From Cellulophaga baltica (GTDB taxonomy: Bacteria > Bacteroidota > Bacteroidia > Flavobacteriales > Flavobacteriaceae), in contig NZ_FNBD01000018.1 of the NCBI RefSeq assembly GCF_900102165.1, forward strand, positions 1-50,920: 50,920 nt of DNA, written 5' to 3'. Positions 17,331 through 24,651 of this stretch are shown here, one piece after another (position 1 is the stretch's first letter; each line of letters starts with the position of its first letter). Both the position numbers and the translations under genes were made by a program. The notes beneath the pieces are model-generated. The model ran no database searches and was not told the origin of the DNA. It saw only the letters and a list, made by a program, of their open reading frames with translations.

Positions 17331-18131
17331 ATGGATACAGAAAAATATATAGCATCAGGAATTCTAGAACTCTACGTTGCTGGTATCTTATCGGAGGTAG
17401 AAAACTTAGATATCGCCAGATACGCAGCAGAATATCCTGAAATACAAAACGAAATTAAAGCCATTGAAGCTGCGGTTTTAGCATTGACTAAAGCAGCTGC
17501 GCCTAAAGAAGGTGCACAGATTCATTTGGCCAAAGTAAAAGCTAAAATAGCTGCAGCAGAAGCTCCAAAAGTAATTACACTGCAACCAGAGAAAACAAAT
17601 TGGAGTGCTTACATCGGGTGGGCAGCATCAATTTTATTAGCCGTAGGCCTATTTTGGATGTATACCCAAAATGATACGCTAAAATCAAATTTAGATAACT
17701 CTACGCAAGTCAATAGCGCTTTAGAGGAAAAAATTGAAGAAGCAAAAACATCATTAGAGAAAACAGAAGAATTACTAAGCACCATTCGGGATAAAAACAT
17801 CCAGGTTGTTGCCTTAGGTGGCCAAGCCGTAGACCCTAATTCCTATGCAAAAGCCTATTGGAATAAGAGCGAACAAAAAGTATTTATTGATGCCCAAGGA
17901 CTACCAGAACCGCCAGACGGAATGGTATATCAAGTATGGTCTTTAAAACTAAACCCCTTAACTCCTACGAGTATGGGACTGTTAGAAGATTTCATTACGG
18001 ATGATACGAAAGTATTTGCCTTAAACAACCCTAATGAGTCTGAGGCCTTTGGAATTACTTTAGAGCCTGCAGGAGGTAGTGAAACGCCTAACTTAGAACA
18101 ATTATATACCTTAGGAGTAGTGAGTTCTTAG
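17331..18131 (+). CDS. Anti-sigma factor, RskA type
   Basis: A 266-residue inner-membrane protein. The N-terminal cytoplasmic part (residues 1-90) begins with the short anti-sigma helix pattern (YIASGILELYVAGILSEVENLDIARY) that binds the sigma factor. One membrane helix follows (about 92-112, WSAYIGWAASILLAVGLFWMY), then a periplasmic coiled coil (115-155) and an RskA C-terminal domain (about 157-264, with LPEPPDGMVYQVWSLKLNPLTPTSMG). Such proteins hold the sigma factor inactive until regulated proteolysis or loss of binding after an external signal. There is no zinc-type HxxxCxxC motif, so zinc-linked redox sensing is unlikely. Confidence 0.9.
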   Translation: MDTEKYIASGILELYVAGILSEVENLDIARYAAEYPEIQNEIKAIEAAVLALTKAAAPKEGAQIHLAKVKAKIAAAEAPKVITLQPEKTNWSAYIGWAASILLAVGLFWMYTQNDTLKSNLDNSTQVNSALEEKIEEAKTSLEKTEELLSTIRDKNIQVVALGGQAVDPNSYAKAYWNKSEQKVFIDAQGLPEPPDGMVYQVWSLKLNPLTPTSMGLLEDFITDDTKVFALNNPNESEAFGITLEPAGGSETPNLEQLYTLGVVSS

Positions 18132-18142
18132 TCTATTGAGAC

Positions 18143-19207
18143 TTATAGATTCCGCTTAACTCGATGTACCTGCATAGCTTTTACTAGCCATTTAGGTAAC
18201 GGATTAAGCGGATTCCTTTTTTTTAAGTTGATAAAAATTCCAAGCTTTTTTAGGATGGGCACCTTGTGCGTTTCTACAAATTCTATTAAGGTACCGTCTG
18301 GGTCTTCTATATAGCTAAAATGACCCGCTGCATCTCCCATATCAAAACTATCAGCACTATCTACTGTAAACGGAAATCCAAGATCTTTTGCTTCATCACG
18401 TAGCATTTTCATACCATTAATATCAAAACAAAGGTGAATGTAGCCCAAATCTCCCCACAATCTATCTTTATAGATTTTAATAGGTTTCCGATCTATTACT
18501 TGTATTAATTCTATTTCCGTAGGACCTAATAGTTCTCCAAATCCACCTACCGCACTCTTCTGATGTTTTAAAAGAACTCTTCTAAAGGCATGCGTACCAC
18601 CTGGAAGCTCTTTAAAGTCTTCAAAAGAACCCGAACGGTCAGAAGCCTGAACATCGTACCCTAAAATCATTTGATAAAAAGGCAATGCGCTGTCCATATC
18701 AGAAACACCAATTATGGTTCCTATTACCCCTCCAGAAATGCTTTTGGTTTCTGAGAACAGGTAATCATCTTGAACAACTTCCACCAAATTACTCCAAGGA
18801 TCTTGGAAGAAAAAATGAGGTTTCCCGTCTTGGGTAGCACTCAAAGCGCCTAAAGTATCTAAATTAAGTGCCTTCAAGTTAGAATGCGCATCTAGCACAT
18901 TTGCTGCTCTAATTTTCATGCAATTAATACCTAAATCTCCCATTAAAAAAGGTGTTTTTGAAGCTGTAGGAATCCGGCCTGTAAACTGCCAAATCTCTAA
19001 TCCGCCGCCACCTTTCATATTCAAGGATAATAAGGCATGCCTACGTTCTACTTTATGATTGGTATACTGCGTCATTAAATCAGCCGTAGCAATATCTTCA
19101 AAGACCAGAATATCAAACCCTAAATATTTACGATACCAATTAAACACACTTTTAGCATCTGCTACGCCAATACCTATTTGTTGAATTCCGTTGATTATTT
19201 TTGCCAT
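18143..19207 (-). CDS. Two-domain VOC (glyoxalase-fold) protein
   Basis: A 354-residue protein with two vicinal-oxygen-chelate domains, about residues 5-135 (IQQIGIGVADAKSVFNWYRKYLGFDILVFED) and 155-315 (GTIIGVSDMDSALPFYQMILGYDV, then YIHLCFDINGMKMLRDEAKDLGFPFTVD, DAAGHFSYIEDPDGTLIEFVE). The typical PDG-TLIEFVE ending with the metal-binding Glu is present. Such proteins are dioxygenases, glyoxalases or epimerases; the substrate is unknown. The C-terminal 40 residues are basic. Its start lies 5 bases from the stop of the upstream glycosyltransferase gene, so the pair is one operon, preceded by a putative ECF promoter. Confidence 0.82.
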   Translation of the reverse strand: MAKIINGIQQIGIGVADAKSVFNWYRKYLGFDILVFEDIATADLMTQYTNHKVERRHALLSLNMKGGGGLEIWQFTGRIPTASKTPFLMGDLGINCMKIRAANVLDAHSNLKALNLDTLGALSATQDGKPHFFFQDPWSNLVEVVQDDYLFSETKSISGGVIGTIIGVSDMDSALPFYQMILGYDVQASDRSGSFEDFKELPGGTHAFRRVLLKHQKSAVGGFGELLGPTEIELIQVIDRKPIKIYKDRLWGDLGYIHLCFDINGMKMLRDEAKDLGFPFTVDSADSFDMGDAAGHFSYIEDPDGTLIEFVETHKVPILKKLGIFINLKKRNPLNPLPKWLVKAMQVHRVKRNL

Positions 19208-19212
19208 AAATT

Positions 19213-19920
19213 TTATTCAGGTTTAGTGTGGTAAGGCATTTGTAGCAATCTATTATGAAGGGATTGTAATTTGGCTGAAGGATATCCCATTTTAAATAAT
19301 ACCACCAATAGTAAATTAGACATGTTTACTCTTAAATAGGAATTGGACTCATACTTTCTTGCAGAAACTAGTAAGTCGTTATTAATAATTTTATACTTGA
19401 CTTTTCTATTTTTCATACGCTTGAAAAACTCAAAATCTTCCATGATTAATTGTTTTGCATCGAAACCACCAAGTTGGTTAAAAACCGTTTTCTCGATAAA
19501 TAAACATTGATCTCCCCCACCCGTGAAAATGCCATCTTTGGCTGTAAATTTAGAGTTTACATTTAATAGCTTGCTCGCACTATCAAATCGGTAAGAAAAG
19601 AAACCTGCTTGATAGGTATCTCTTAAAGTATGTTCAATATCCTTTAGAAAATTTTTAGGCGGCAGTACATCAGCATGAAGGAAAGCAAACATAGTTCCTT
19701 TTGCACGTGTCACACCAAAATTCATTTGAACAGCCCTACCATTTTCATTGCATTGCACTACCTTAATTTTATCACTAGAAAAACGAATTTCCTCTGTATT
19801 TGCTGCAGAAAGCACAACCAATACTTCTGCTGGTGTTTCTTGACAAAGCGCATCTAAAAAGGGAATAAGTTTTAATAGGTTTTTTTGTTCGTTATGTGCA
19901 GGTATTATAATAGATATCAT
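19213..19920 (-). CDS. Glycosyltransferase family 2, TIGR04283-like
   Basis: A 235-residue GT-A-fold glycosyltransferase. The start ISIIIPAHNEQKNLLKLIPFL is the family 2 signature; GRAVQMNFGVTRAKGTMFAFLHADVLPP, with the HAD metal/nucleotide-sugar motif, is characteristic of the TIGR04283 group, sometimes labelled arsenosugar-biosynthesis glycosyltransferase. Typical arsenosugar partners are not here, so that role should not be assumed. GGDQCLFIEKTVFNQLGGFDAKQLIMEDFEFFKRMK contains the acceptor-side ED motif. It is the first gene of a two-gene operon with the VOC protein. Confidence 0.83.
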   Translation of the reverse strand: MISIIIPAHNEQKNLLKLIPFLDALCQETPAEVLVVLSAANTEEIRFSSDKIKVVQCNENGRAVQMNFGVTRAKGTMFAFLHADVLPPKNFLKDIEHTLRDTYQAGFFSYRFDSASKLLNVNSKFTAKDGIFTGGGDQCLFIEKTVFNQLGGFDAKQLIMEDFEFFKRMKNRKVKYKIINNDLLVSARKYESNSYLRVNMSNLLLVVLFKMGYPSAKLQSLHNRLLQMPYHTKPE

Positions 19921-19985
19921 AAAAAACGTCTTTCAATTCAAAAAGCGTTACAACTTATTTATTTGAGGTACTGTAACATTTCTAT

Positions 19986-20011
19986 TTACGTAATTTTATA
20001 CGAAAGGGTTT
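19986..20011 (-). promoter_or_regulatory. Putative ECF promoter for GT2-VOC
   Basis: On the minus strand: AAACC (complement of 20007-20011), a 16-bp spacer, then CGTAA (complement of 19986-19990) followed by ATAG. The same arrangement precedes three other units in 19.9-29.7 kb. The GT2 ATG is at 19920, giving a leader of about 60 bases. Confidence 0.6.
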
Positions 20012-20026
20012 TATTTATTTACGACA

Positions 20027-20052
20027 AAACATATAACGCTATTATCTCGTAA
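20027..20052 (+). promoter_or_regulatory. Putative ECF promoter for DUF547-RND operon
   Basis: AAACA (20027-20031), a 16-bp spacer, then CGTAA (20048-20052) followed by ATAA; the sequence before the -10 is TCT, as in two of the other copies. The DUF547 ATG is at 20086. It lies back to back with the divergent copy at 19986-20011, only 15 bp apart. Confidence 0.6.
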
Positions 20053-20085
20053 ATAAAGCAAGATACAACACAAATATCAGTTCAA

Positions 20086-20868
20086 ATGAAACGCAAAACA
20101 AAAAATATCAGATTTTTCACTACATTATTTACTATTATTCTTACTGTGGTATCCATGACCGCACAGCAAGGGAAAGATTACAATACCCTTTCTGAAGATT
20201 TTCTTTTAAAGATAAAAAACGGAGAAGACGTAAGTGCTATTCAGGAACAACTTGCGAACAGCTCTTTAGAAGATTTAGAAAGTGCATTACCTACAGATCA
20301 GGAGAAACTAGCGTTTTGGGTGAATATTTACAACGGATACATTCAACTTATTTTAAGTGATACGCCTGAGTTATACAATGACCGTAGAGATTTTTTTAGC
20401 CGCGAGCAGATTACAATTGCAGGGGAAACGGTGTCTTTTGCAAAGATTGAACACGGTATTATTAGAAAGTCTCAATGGCCTTTAGGCTTAGGATTAATTC
20501 GCAAATGGTTCCCTAATAAATTTGAAAGAAAATTAAGAGTAGATACTCGTGATTATCGAGTGCATTTTGCACTTAATTGTGGCGCTAAAGATTGCCCTCC
20601 TGTAGCTATTTATTCTCCAGAGCACATAAACGAACAGTTTAATAAAGGAACCCAAGAGTATTTAGTAAAAACAACGACATATACTGCTGAAAACAAATCT
20701 GTAGCTGTAACTTCTTTATTTAGTTGGTTTAGAGGCGATTTTGGATCTAAAAAAGGCGTGAAAAAAATTTTAAAAGAAAATCAAATCATTCCAACCACAA
20801 AGGATATCGAAATCACTTATAAAAGCTATGATTGGACCTTAGATTTAGATAACTGGACTAACTTATAA
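20086..20868 (+). CDS. Secreted DUF547 protein
   Basis: A 260-residue protein with an N-terminal hydrophobic signal (about residues 9-27, FFTTLFTIILTVVSMTAQ). The DUF547 core is unmistakable: KLAFWVNIYNGYIQLIL, then DYRVHFALNCGAKDCPPVAIYSPEHI with conserved His, Cys and Asn that resemble a papain/transglutaminase-like active site; the family enzyme activity is not established. It is the first gene of an operon with the RND transporter starting 58 bases later, and has a putative ECF promoter upstream. In other bacteria DUF547 proteins also occur near lipid-export RND proteins, so a role in envelope lipid or polymer handling is a reasonable inference. Confidence 0.85.
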   Translation: MKRKTKNIRFFTTLFTIILTVVSMTAQQGKDYNTLSEDFLLKIKNGEDVSAIQEQLANSSLEDLESALPTDQEKLAFWVNIYNGYIQLILSDTPELYNDRRDFFSREQITIAGETVSFAKIEHGIIRKSQWPLGLGLIRKWFPNKFERKLRVDTRDYRVHFALNCGAKDCPPVAIYSPEHINEQFNKGTQEYLVKTTTYTAENKSVAVTSLFSWFRGDFGSKKGVKKILKENQIIPTTKDIEITYKSYDWTLDLDNWTNL

Positions 20869-20881
20869 TTCATTAATTTTG

Positions 20882-20913
20882 AATGCCCAGTACCGTGTTT
20901 CATTTTGGGCATT
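20882..20913 (+). repeat. Intercistronic inverted repeat
   Basis: AATGCCCA (20882-20889) pairs with TGGGCATT (20906-20913) in the 58-base gap between DUF547 and the RND gene. There is no T-tract, so a full terminator is unlikely; it may protect or process the transcript. Confidence 0.45.
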
Positions 20914-20926
20914 ATGAATTCATTAT

Positions 20927-23167
20927 ATGCTTAAAATTCTTTCGTTTAAAAAAATCATCTTAGGTGTTTTTATACTCCTATCTATTGGGTCTGGCTTTTT
21001 GCTTCCTAATTTAAAGTTCTCTTTTGATTTTAGTCAGTTTTTCCCAACAGGTGATGATGATTTGTTGTTTTACGAAGAATTCATAAAAGATTTTTCTACC
21101 GATGATAATTTCTTATTGGTGGCCGTAGAAAATGAAGGAGGTATTTTTGACAAAGAGTTTCTAGAAAATTTTGATAAGTTTACCCTTGCTGCAAAAGCAT
21201 TGCCTCATGTCACGGAAGCTAATTCCTTAACTAATTTATCCTATCCGCTAAAAACTTCTTTTGGCTATACAAAACTCCCTGTATTGCATATTGATGACGA
21301 AACACAATATACCGCTGATTGGGAAAAAATACAAGAAGACAATTTTTTCATTGGCTCCTTTATCGATGAAAATGCACACTCCTTAGTGGTTTTTCTAGAG
21401 ACCAAAGACAATTTAGATTATCAGCAATCTGTAGCTTTATTAGATGCCACAAGAACCTTATTAAGTGAACATAACTTTAGTTCCAACCACTTAATGGGGA
21501 GAACCTCATTCTATGAAGCCTTAGTGCAAATGCAAAAAAGAGAACTAACGGTTACTTCCATTGTTTCTTTAATATTGGTCCTTATTGTACTCTACATCAT
21601 TTATAAACGTACCGCAATTGTTTTTATCACCCTAATATCCATATTTGTAGCCTTGTTAATTTTCCTTGGCACCCTGTCCTTATTAGGCAAAGAGCTCAGT
21701 GCTTTGGCGGCCTTCTACCCTATTCTAATGCTTATTGTGGGTACTTCGGATGTTATTCATATCCTTGATAATTTTCTGGAAAAAATTAAAGTAGGAGTTG
21801 CACGACAAACTGCAATTGTACAGTCTCTAAAAGAAGTTGGTTTATCTACTTTATTAACTTCAGTAACTACGGCAATAGGATTTTTATCGTTGCTATTTTC
21901 AAAATTGGTGGGTATTAGAGACTTTGGCGTAAACTCTGCCATCGGTGTACTTATCGCTTATATTACCGTAGTTTTCTTTACCAGCTCTCTAGTCCTGATA
22001 TTTAAAAATTCAACCCTCCTCCCTAAAAAAAGCAAGTCGACTTTCTGGCAAAAGCATCTGCTGAAAATGAATGCTTTTACGATAGCGCAACCAAAGAGCA
22101 TCGTAAGCGTCAGTATTATTTTTACGGTAGTTTGTGTATATGGCCTAAGCCTAGTAAACACCAACTATACTTTTAAAACTAGCCTTCCTAACAACAGTAA
22201 GATTGCAGAAGATTTTGCTTTTTTTCAAAATGAATATTCTGGTTTTAGAACCATAGAACTGGCCGTACAAACAAAACAAGGCTATAAGATTACAGATTTT
22301 GCTGTAGCCCAAGAAATTGAAAAAGTAAATCAATTGCTTCAAGAAACAGAAAATGTAGATAACATACGCTCCGTAAATTCGATTTTTAAAGCACTAAACA
22401 AAGCAAACCATTTAAATAAGACCGCTTATTTTGTCTTACCCGATACGCAAGACGAATTTGACATCTATAAAAAAGATGCTTCTAGATATGCGCGACAACA
22501 ACTAGATAAATTCACCGATAGCAGCAAAACCAAAGCTAGAATTATTGCTAATGTTCTTGATATTGGCACTGATAGTCTGGTAAAAACTTATGATAAGATT
22601 GATGCTTTTGTTGCTACACATATCGATACGAGTATCGTAAACTTTAGAGTTACGGGTAAGGGTATGCTCATGGATAAAAATGCCTCTTATATTCAAGCTA
22701 GTTTATTTCAAGGTTTGCTAATGGGCTTGCTATTGGTGGGGATTATTATGGCATTCTTATTTAAAAACATAAAACTCGTCATCATCTCTTTGATCCCTAA
22801 TATGGTTCCGCTGCTATTTGCTGGTGCTTTACTTGGCTTTCTAAACATTCCGTTAGATGCCCCTGTATCTATTGTATTTGCTATTGTATTTGGTATTGCT
22901 GTAGATGATACCATACATTTTTTAGGCAAGTATAAAATTGCAATCTCTAAGGGGTTGACCAAAGAACGTGCTTTAGAAACTACCTTCTTAGAAACAGGTA
23001 GAGCGTTGATTATCACAACGCTACTCCTCTTTTTTGGATTTATGACTTTATTATTTTCTATTCACAACCCTAGTTTAATTATAGGATTGCTTATAAGCGC
23101 AACATTATTTACAGCATTACTTTTAGATTTGCTGCTGCTTCCGGTATTGATTCGAAAATTTATGTAA
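20927..23167 (+). CDS. RND-superfamily (MMPL/SSD) exporter
   Basis: A 746-residue inner-membrane protein of the RND superfamily, the single-component exporter branch related to MMPL and the hopanoid transporter HpnN. There are two repeated halves: a membrane helix near residues 12-30, a periplasmic loop (31-200), then five helices (about 203-365) containing the SSD-like GTSDVIHILDNFLEK; again a helix (395-415), a periplasmic loop, and five helices (about 590-740) with FGIAVDDTIHFLGKY. The paired acidic D-D/D residues in the middle helices are those expected to couple the proton motive force. Cargo unknown, probably a lipid. Its stop codon directly abuts the stop of the convergent Omp85 gene. 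Confidence 0.88.
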   Translation: MLKILSFKKIILGVFILLSIGSGFLLPNLKFSFDFSQFFPTGDDDLLFYEEFIKDFSTDDNFLLVAVENEGGIFDKEFLENFDKFTLAAKALPHVTEANSLTNLSYPLKTSFGYTKLPVLHIDDETQYTADWEKIQEDNFFIGSFIDENAHSLVVFLETKDNLDYQQSVALLDATRTLLSEHNFSSNHLMGRTSFYEALVQMQKRELTVTSIVSLILVLIVLYIIYKRTAIVFITLISIFVALLIFLGTLSLLGKELSALAAFYPILMLIVGTSDVIHILDNFLEKIKVGVARQTAIVQSLKEVGLSTLLTSVTTAIGFLSLLFSKLVGIRDFGVNSAIGVLIAYITVVFFTSSLVLIFKNSTLLPKKSKSTFWQKHLLKMNAFTIAQPKSIVSVSIIFTVVCVYGLSLVNTNYTFKTSLPNNSKIAEDFAFFQNEYSGFRTIELAVQTKQGYKITDFAVAQEIEKVNQLLQETENVDNIRSVNSIFKALNKANHLNKTAYFVLPDTQDEFDIYKKDASRYARQQLDKFTDSSKTKARIIANVLDIGTDSLVKTYDKIDAFVATHIDTSIVNFRVTGKGMLMDKNASYIQASLFQGLLMGLLLVGIIMAFLFKNIKLVIISLIPNMVPLLFAGALLGFLNIPLDAPVSIVFAIVFGIAVDDTIHFLGKYKIAISKGLTKERALETTFLETGRALIITTLLLFFGFMTLLFSIHNPSLIIGLLISATLFTALLLDLLLLPVLIRKFM

Positions 23168-24250
23168 TTAAAAAGCTTCTTTGATGGTGAAGGTAAAAAT
23201 ACCGCCTTCGCTAGAGATTCCGTAATCGGCACGAATACGAACGCCATCTCTTTTATTGATGATATAGCGAAGTCCTACACCTCCTGAATTTTTATAAGGT
23301 GATGAAAAGACATCATCTAAATTAGGAGCAACCGTACCTGTAGAACCAAAAACGACACCACCAAACCTACTGATGATAGGAAAGCGATATTCTAAAGCAA
23401 AACTAGCTTCCGAATTATCTTGATAACGTCTGCTATTGATGCCTCGTGTTCTTTTACCTCCTAAGGTAAATTGATCTAAAAAAGGCATCCCGTCTGAGGC
23501 TGTACCTAAAAATAAATTCGCAGCCAACACTTGATTTTTACCTACTTTTTGATAAAATCTATTGTCTAGAATAAACTTGTTATAATTAAAACTAGAACCT
23601 AATAAACTCGAAGAAACAAAATAACTGGCTTGGATAAAGAACCCTTTGGTAGGATAAAAAATATGATCTCGAGAATCATAATGTATCACGGCACCTATAT
23701 TAGAAACTGCGCCACCTTCTTTACCTATAACCTCCGAAGTTTCTAAAACACCACCTTCTGCTGCTTTTAAATTTTTAAAATCATCTAATTCATAACTAAG
23801 GCCTGCAGATATATTAGGAAGTACTTGTCTTAAAACGGAAAGCCGAACTCTTGGAAAACTCACCTCATAAGTTTCCAAATTACTTTCTTTACTATCTATT
23901 CCTTGTCCAAAATAATTATAGACATATCTATAATACCCCACTTCTCCTACATACCGCCATTTTTCTTCATGCGTATATAGCTCAAAAGGAACATATATTA
24001 ATATTTGATTTTTGGTGGTATAACTAGCTCCTAATTGTAAAGAGGAAGCTCTTGTGGTTCTAGGTTGATTTTTCATCCAGAAAGACGCGACTCCTAAAGC
24101 TCCAAAGCCAAAATCTGTTTCTGCTGTATAGAAAGCCACAGGGAAGATGGTTACATTCAGATTTTTTGTAGAATCCTGCGCAACTTCTTGACTGTATCCT
24201 TTAAAAAAGAATAGTAATACTAAAACAATTGCAATCTCATTTCCTCGCAT
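23168..24250 (-). CDS. Omp85 / BamA-TamA family outer-membrane barrel
   Basis: A 360-residue outer-membrane protein with signal peptide (about residues 1-20, ending FFFKGYSQ). The rest is a barrel of the surface-antigen (D15/BamA/TamA) type without POTRA domains: GFGALGVASFWMKN, the long strand series, and near the end FLDQFTLGGKRTRGINSRRYQDNSEASFALEYRFPI, the family hallmark with the conserved RG loop residues, and VGLRYIINKRDGVRIRADYGIS. Stand-alone 16-stranded Omp85 barrels have unknown jobs; insertion of lipids or proteins is possible. It is preceded by a 43-residue ORF and a putative ECF promoter at 24519-24544. It ends against the convergent RND gene with no gap. Confidence 0.87.
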   Translation of the reverse strand: MRGNEIAIVLVLLFFFKGYSQEVAQDSTKNLNVTIFPVAFYTAETDFGFGALGVASFWMKNQPRTTRASSLQLGASYTTKNQILIYVPFELYTHEEKWRYVGEVGYYRYVYNYFGQGIDSKESNLETYEVSFPRVRLSVLRQVLPNISAGLSYELDDFKNLKAAEGGVLETSEVIGKEGGAVSNIGAVIHYDSRDHIFYPTKGFFIQASYFVSSSLLGSSFNYNKFILDNRFYQKVGKNQVLAANLFLGTASDGMPFLDQFTLGGKRTRGINSRRYQDNSEASFALEYRFPIISRFGGVVFGSTGTVAPNLDDVFSSPYKNSGGVGLRYIINKRDGVRIRADYGISSEGGIFTFTIKEAF

Positions 24251-24339
24251 CCTCCAACAAATATTGACCCGCCAAAGCTATGAATTATATCGCTATAGAA
24301 ACTGAAATTAATTCTTACGCTGATGGGTTTCCTTTAGTA

Positions 24340-24471
24340 CTACTTTTTGGTTTTAGTCGTATAAAAATTAGCCAACTTAATTTCTTCATTAAGTTTTTTT
24401 TGCGCTAGGTACACTACTAGACTTAAATGCAGTACAATGTATAATTCTAAGAGGAGTATAAAATAAATCAT
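24340..24471 (-). CDS. Small single-helix membrane protein (43 aa)
   Basis: The minus-strand ATG at 24471 opens 43 codons: MIYFILLLELYIVLHLSLVV, then YLAQKKLNEEIKLANFYTTK, then TKK and TAG. The first 23 residues form one membrane helix followed by a charged helix. It lies about 40 bases downstream of the inferred ECF transcription start and 89 bases before the Omp85 gene, so it would be the first gene of that operon. The strong hydrophobic/charged division argues for a real protein, but it is short and I recognise no family. Confidence 0.45.
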   Translation of the reverse strand: MIYFILLLELYIVLHLSLVVYLAQKKLNEEIKLANFYTTKTKK

Positions 24472-24518
24472 AGTTTCATAGGTTAAAAATTAATAGTAGG
24501 TATCTCAATTAAAACTAC

Positions 24519-24544
24519 TTACGAGAAATTTCTAAACTAGGTTT
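24519..24544 (-). promoter_or_regulatory. Putative ECF promoter for small ORF-Omp85
   Basis: On the minus strand: AAACC (complement of 24540-24544) continuing as TAGTTT, a 16-bp spacer, then CGTAA (complement of 24519-24523) followed by GTAG. It shares AAACC(C)TAGTTT and CTCGTAAGT with the copy upstream of the DUF4331 operon. Confidence 0.65.
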
Positions 24545-24576
24545 TACCGTTTATCCTAGAAATAATACACTTCAAC

Positions 24577-24610
24577 AAAAAAGCCTCGTAATTTTTCAAT
24601 TACGAGGCTT
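24577..24610 (-). terminator. Rho-independent terminator of the TonB-receptor operon
   Basis: A 13-bp perfect stem: AAGCCTCGTAATT (24581-24593) pairs with AATTACGAGGCTT (24598-24610). On the minus strand it is followed by a run of T. It lies 42 bases beyond the receptor stop codon and insulates the downstream ECF promoter at 24519-24544. Confidence 0.85.
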
Positions 24611-24651
24611 CAACCTAAAAACAAAAGCAACCACTGCCTTTTGCGTTTTAT

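Noticed and set aside
19213-19920. Arsenosugar biosynthesis locus
   Set aside because: Only the TIGR04283-like glycosyltransferase is present; no ArsM or ArsS-type partner nearby.
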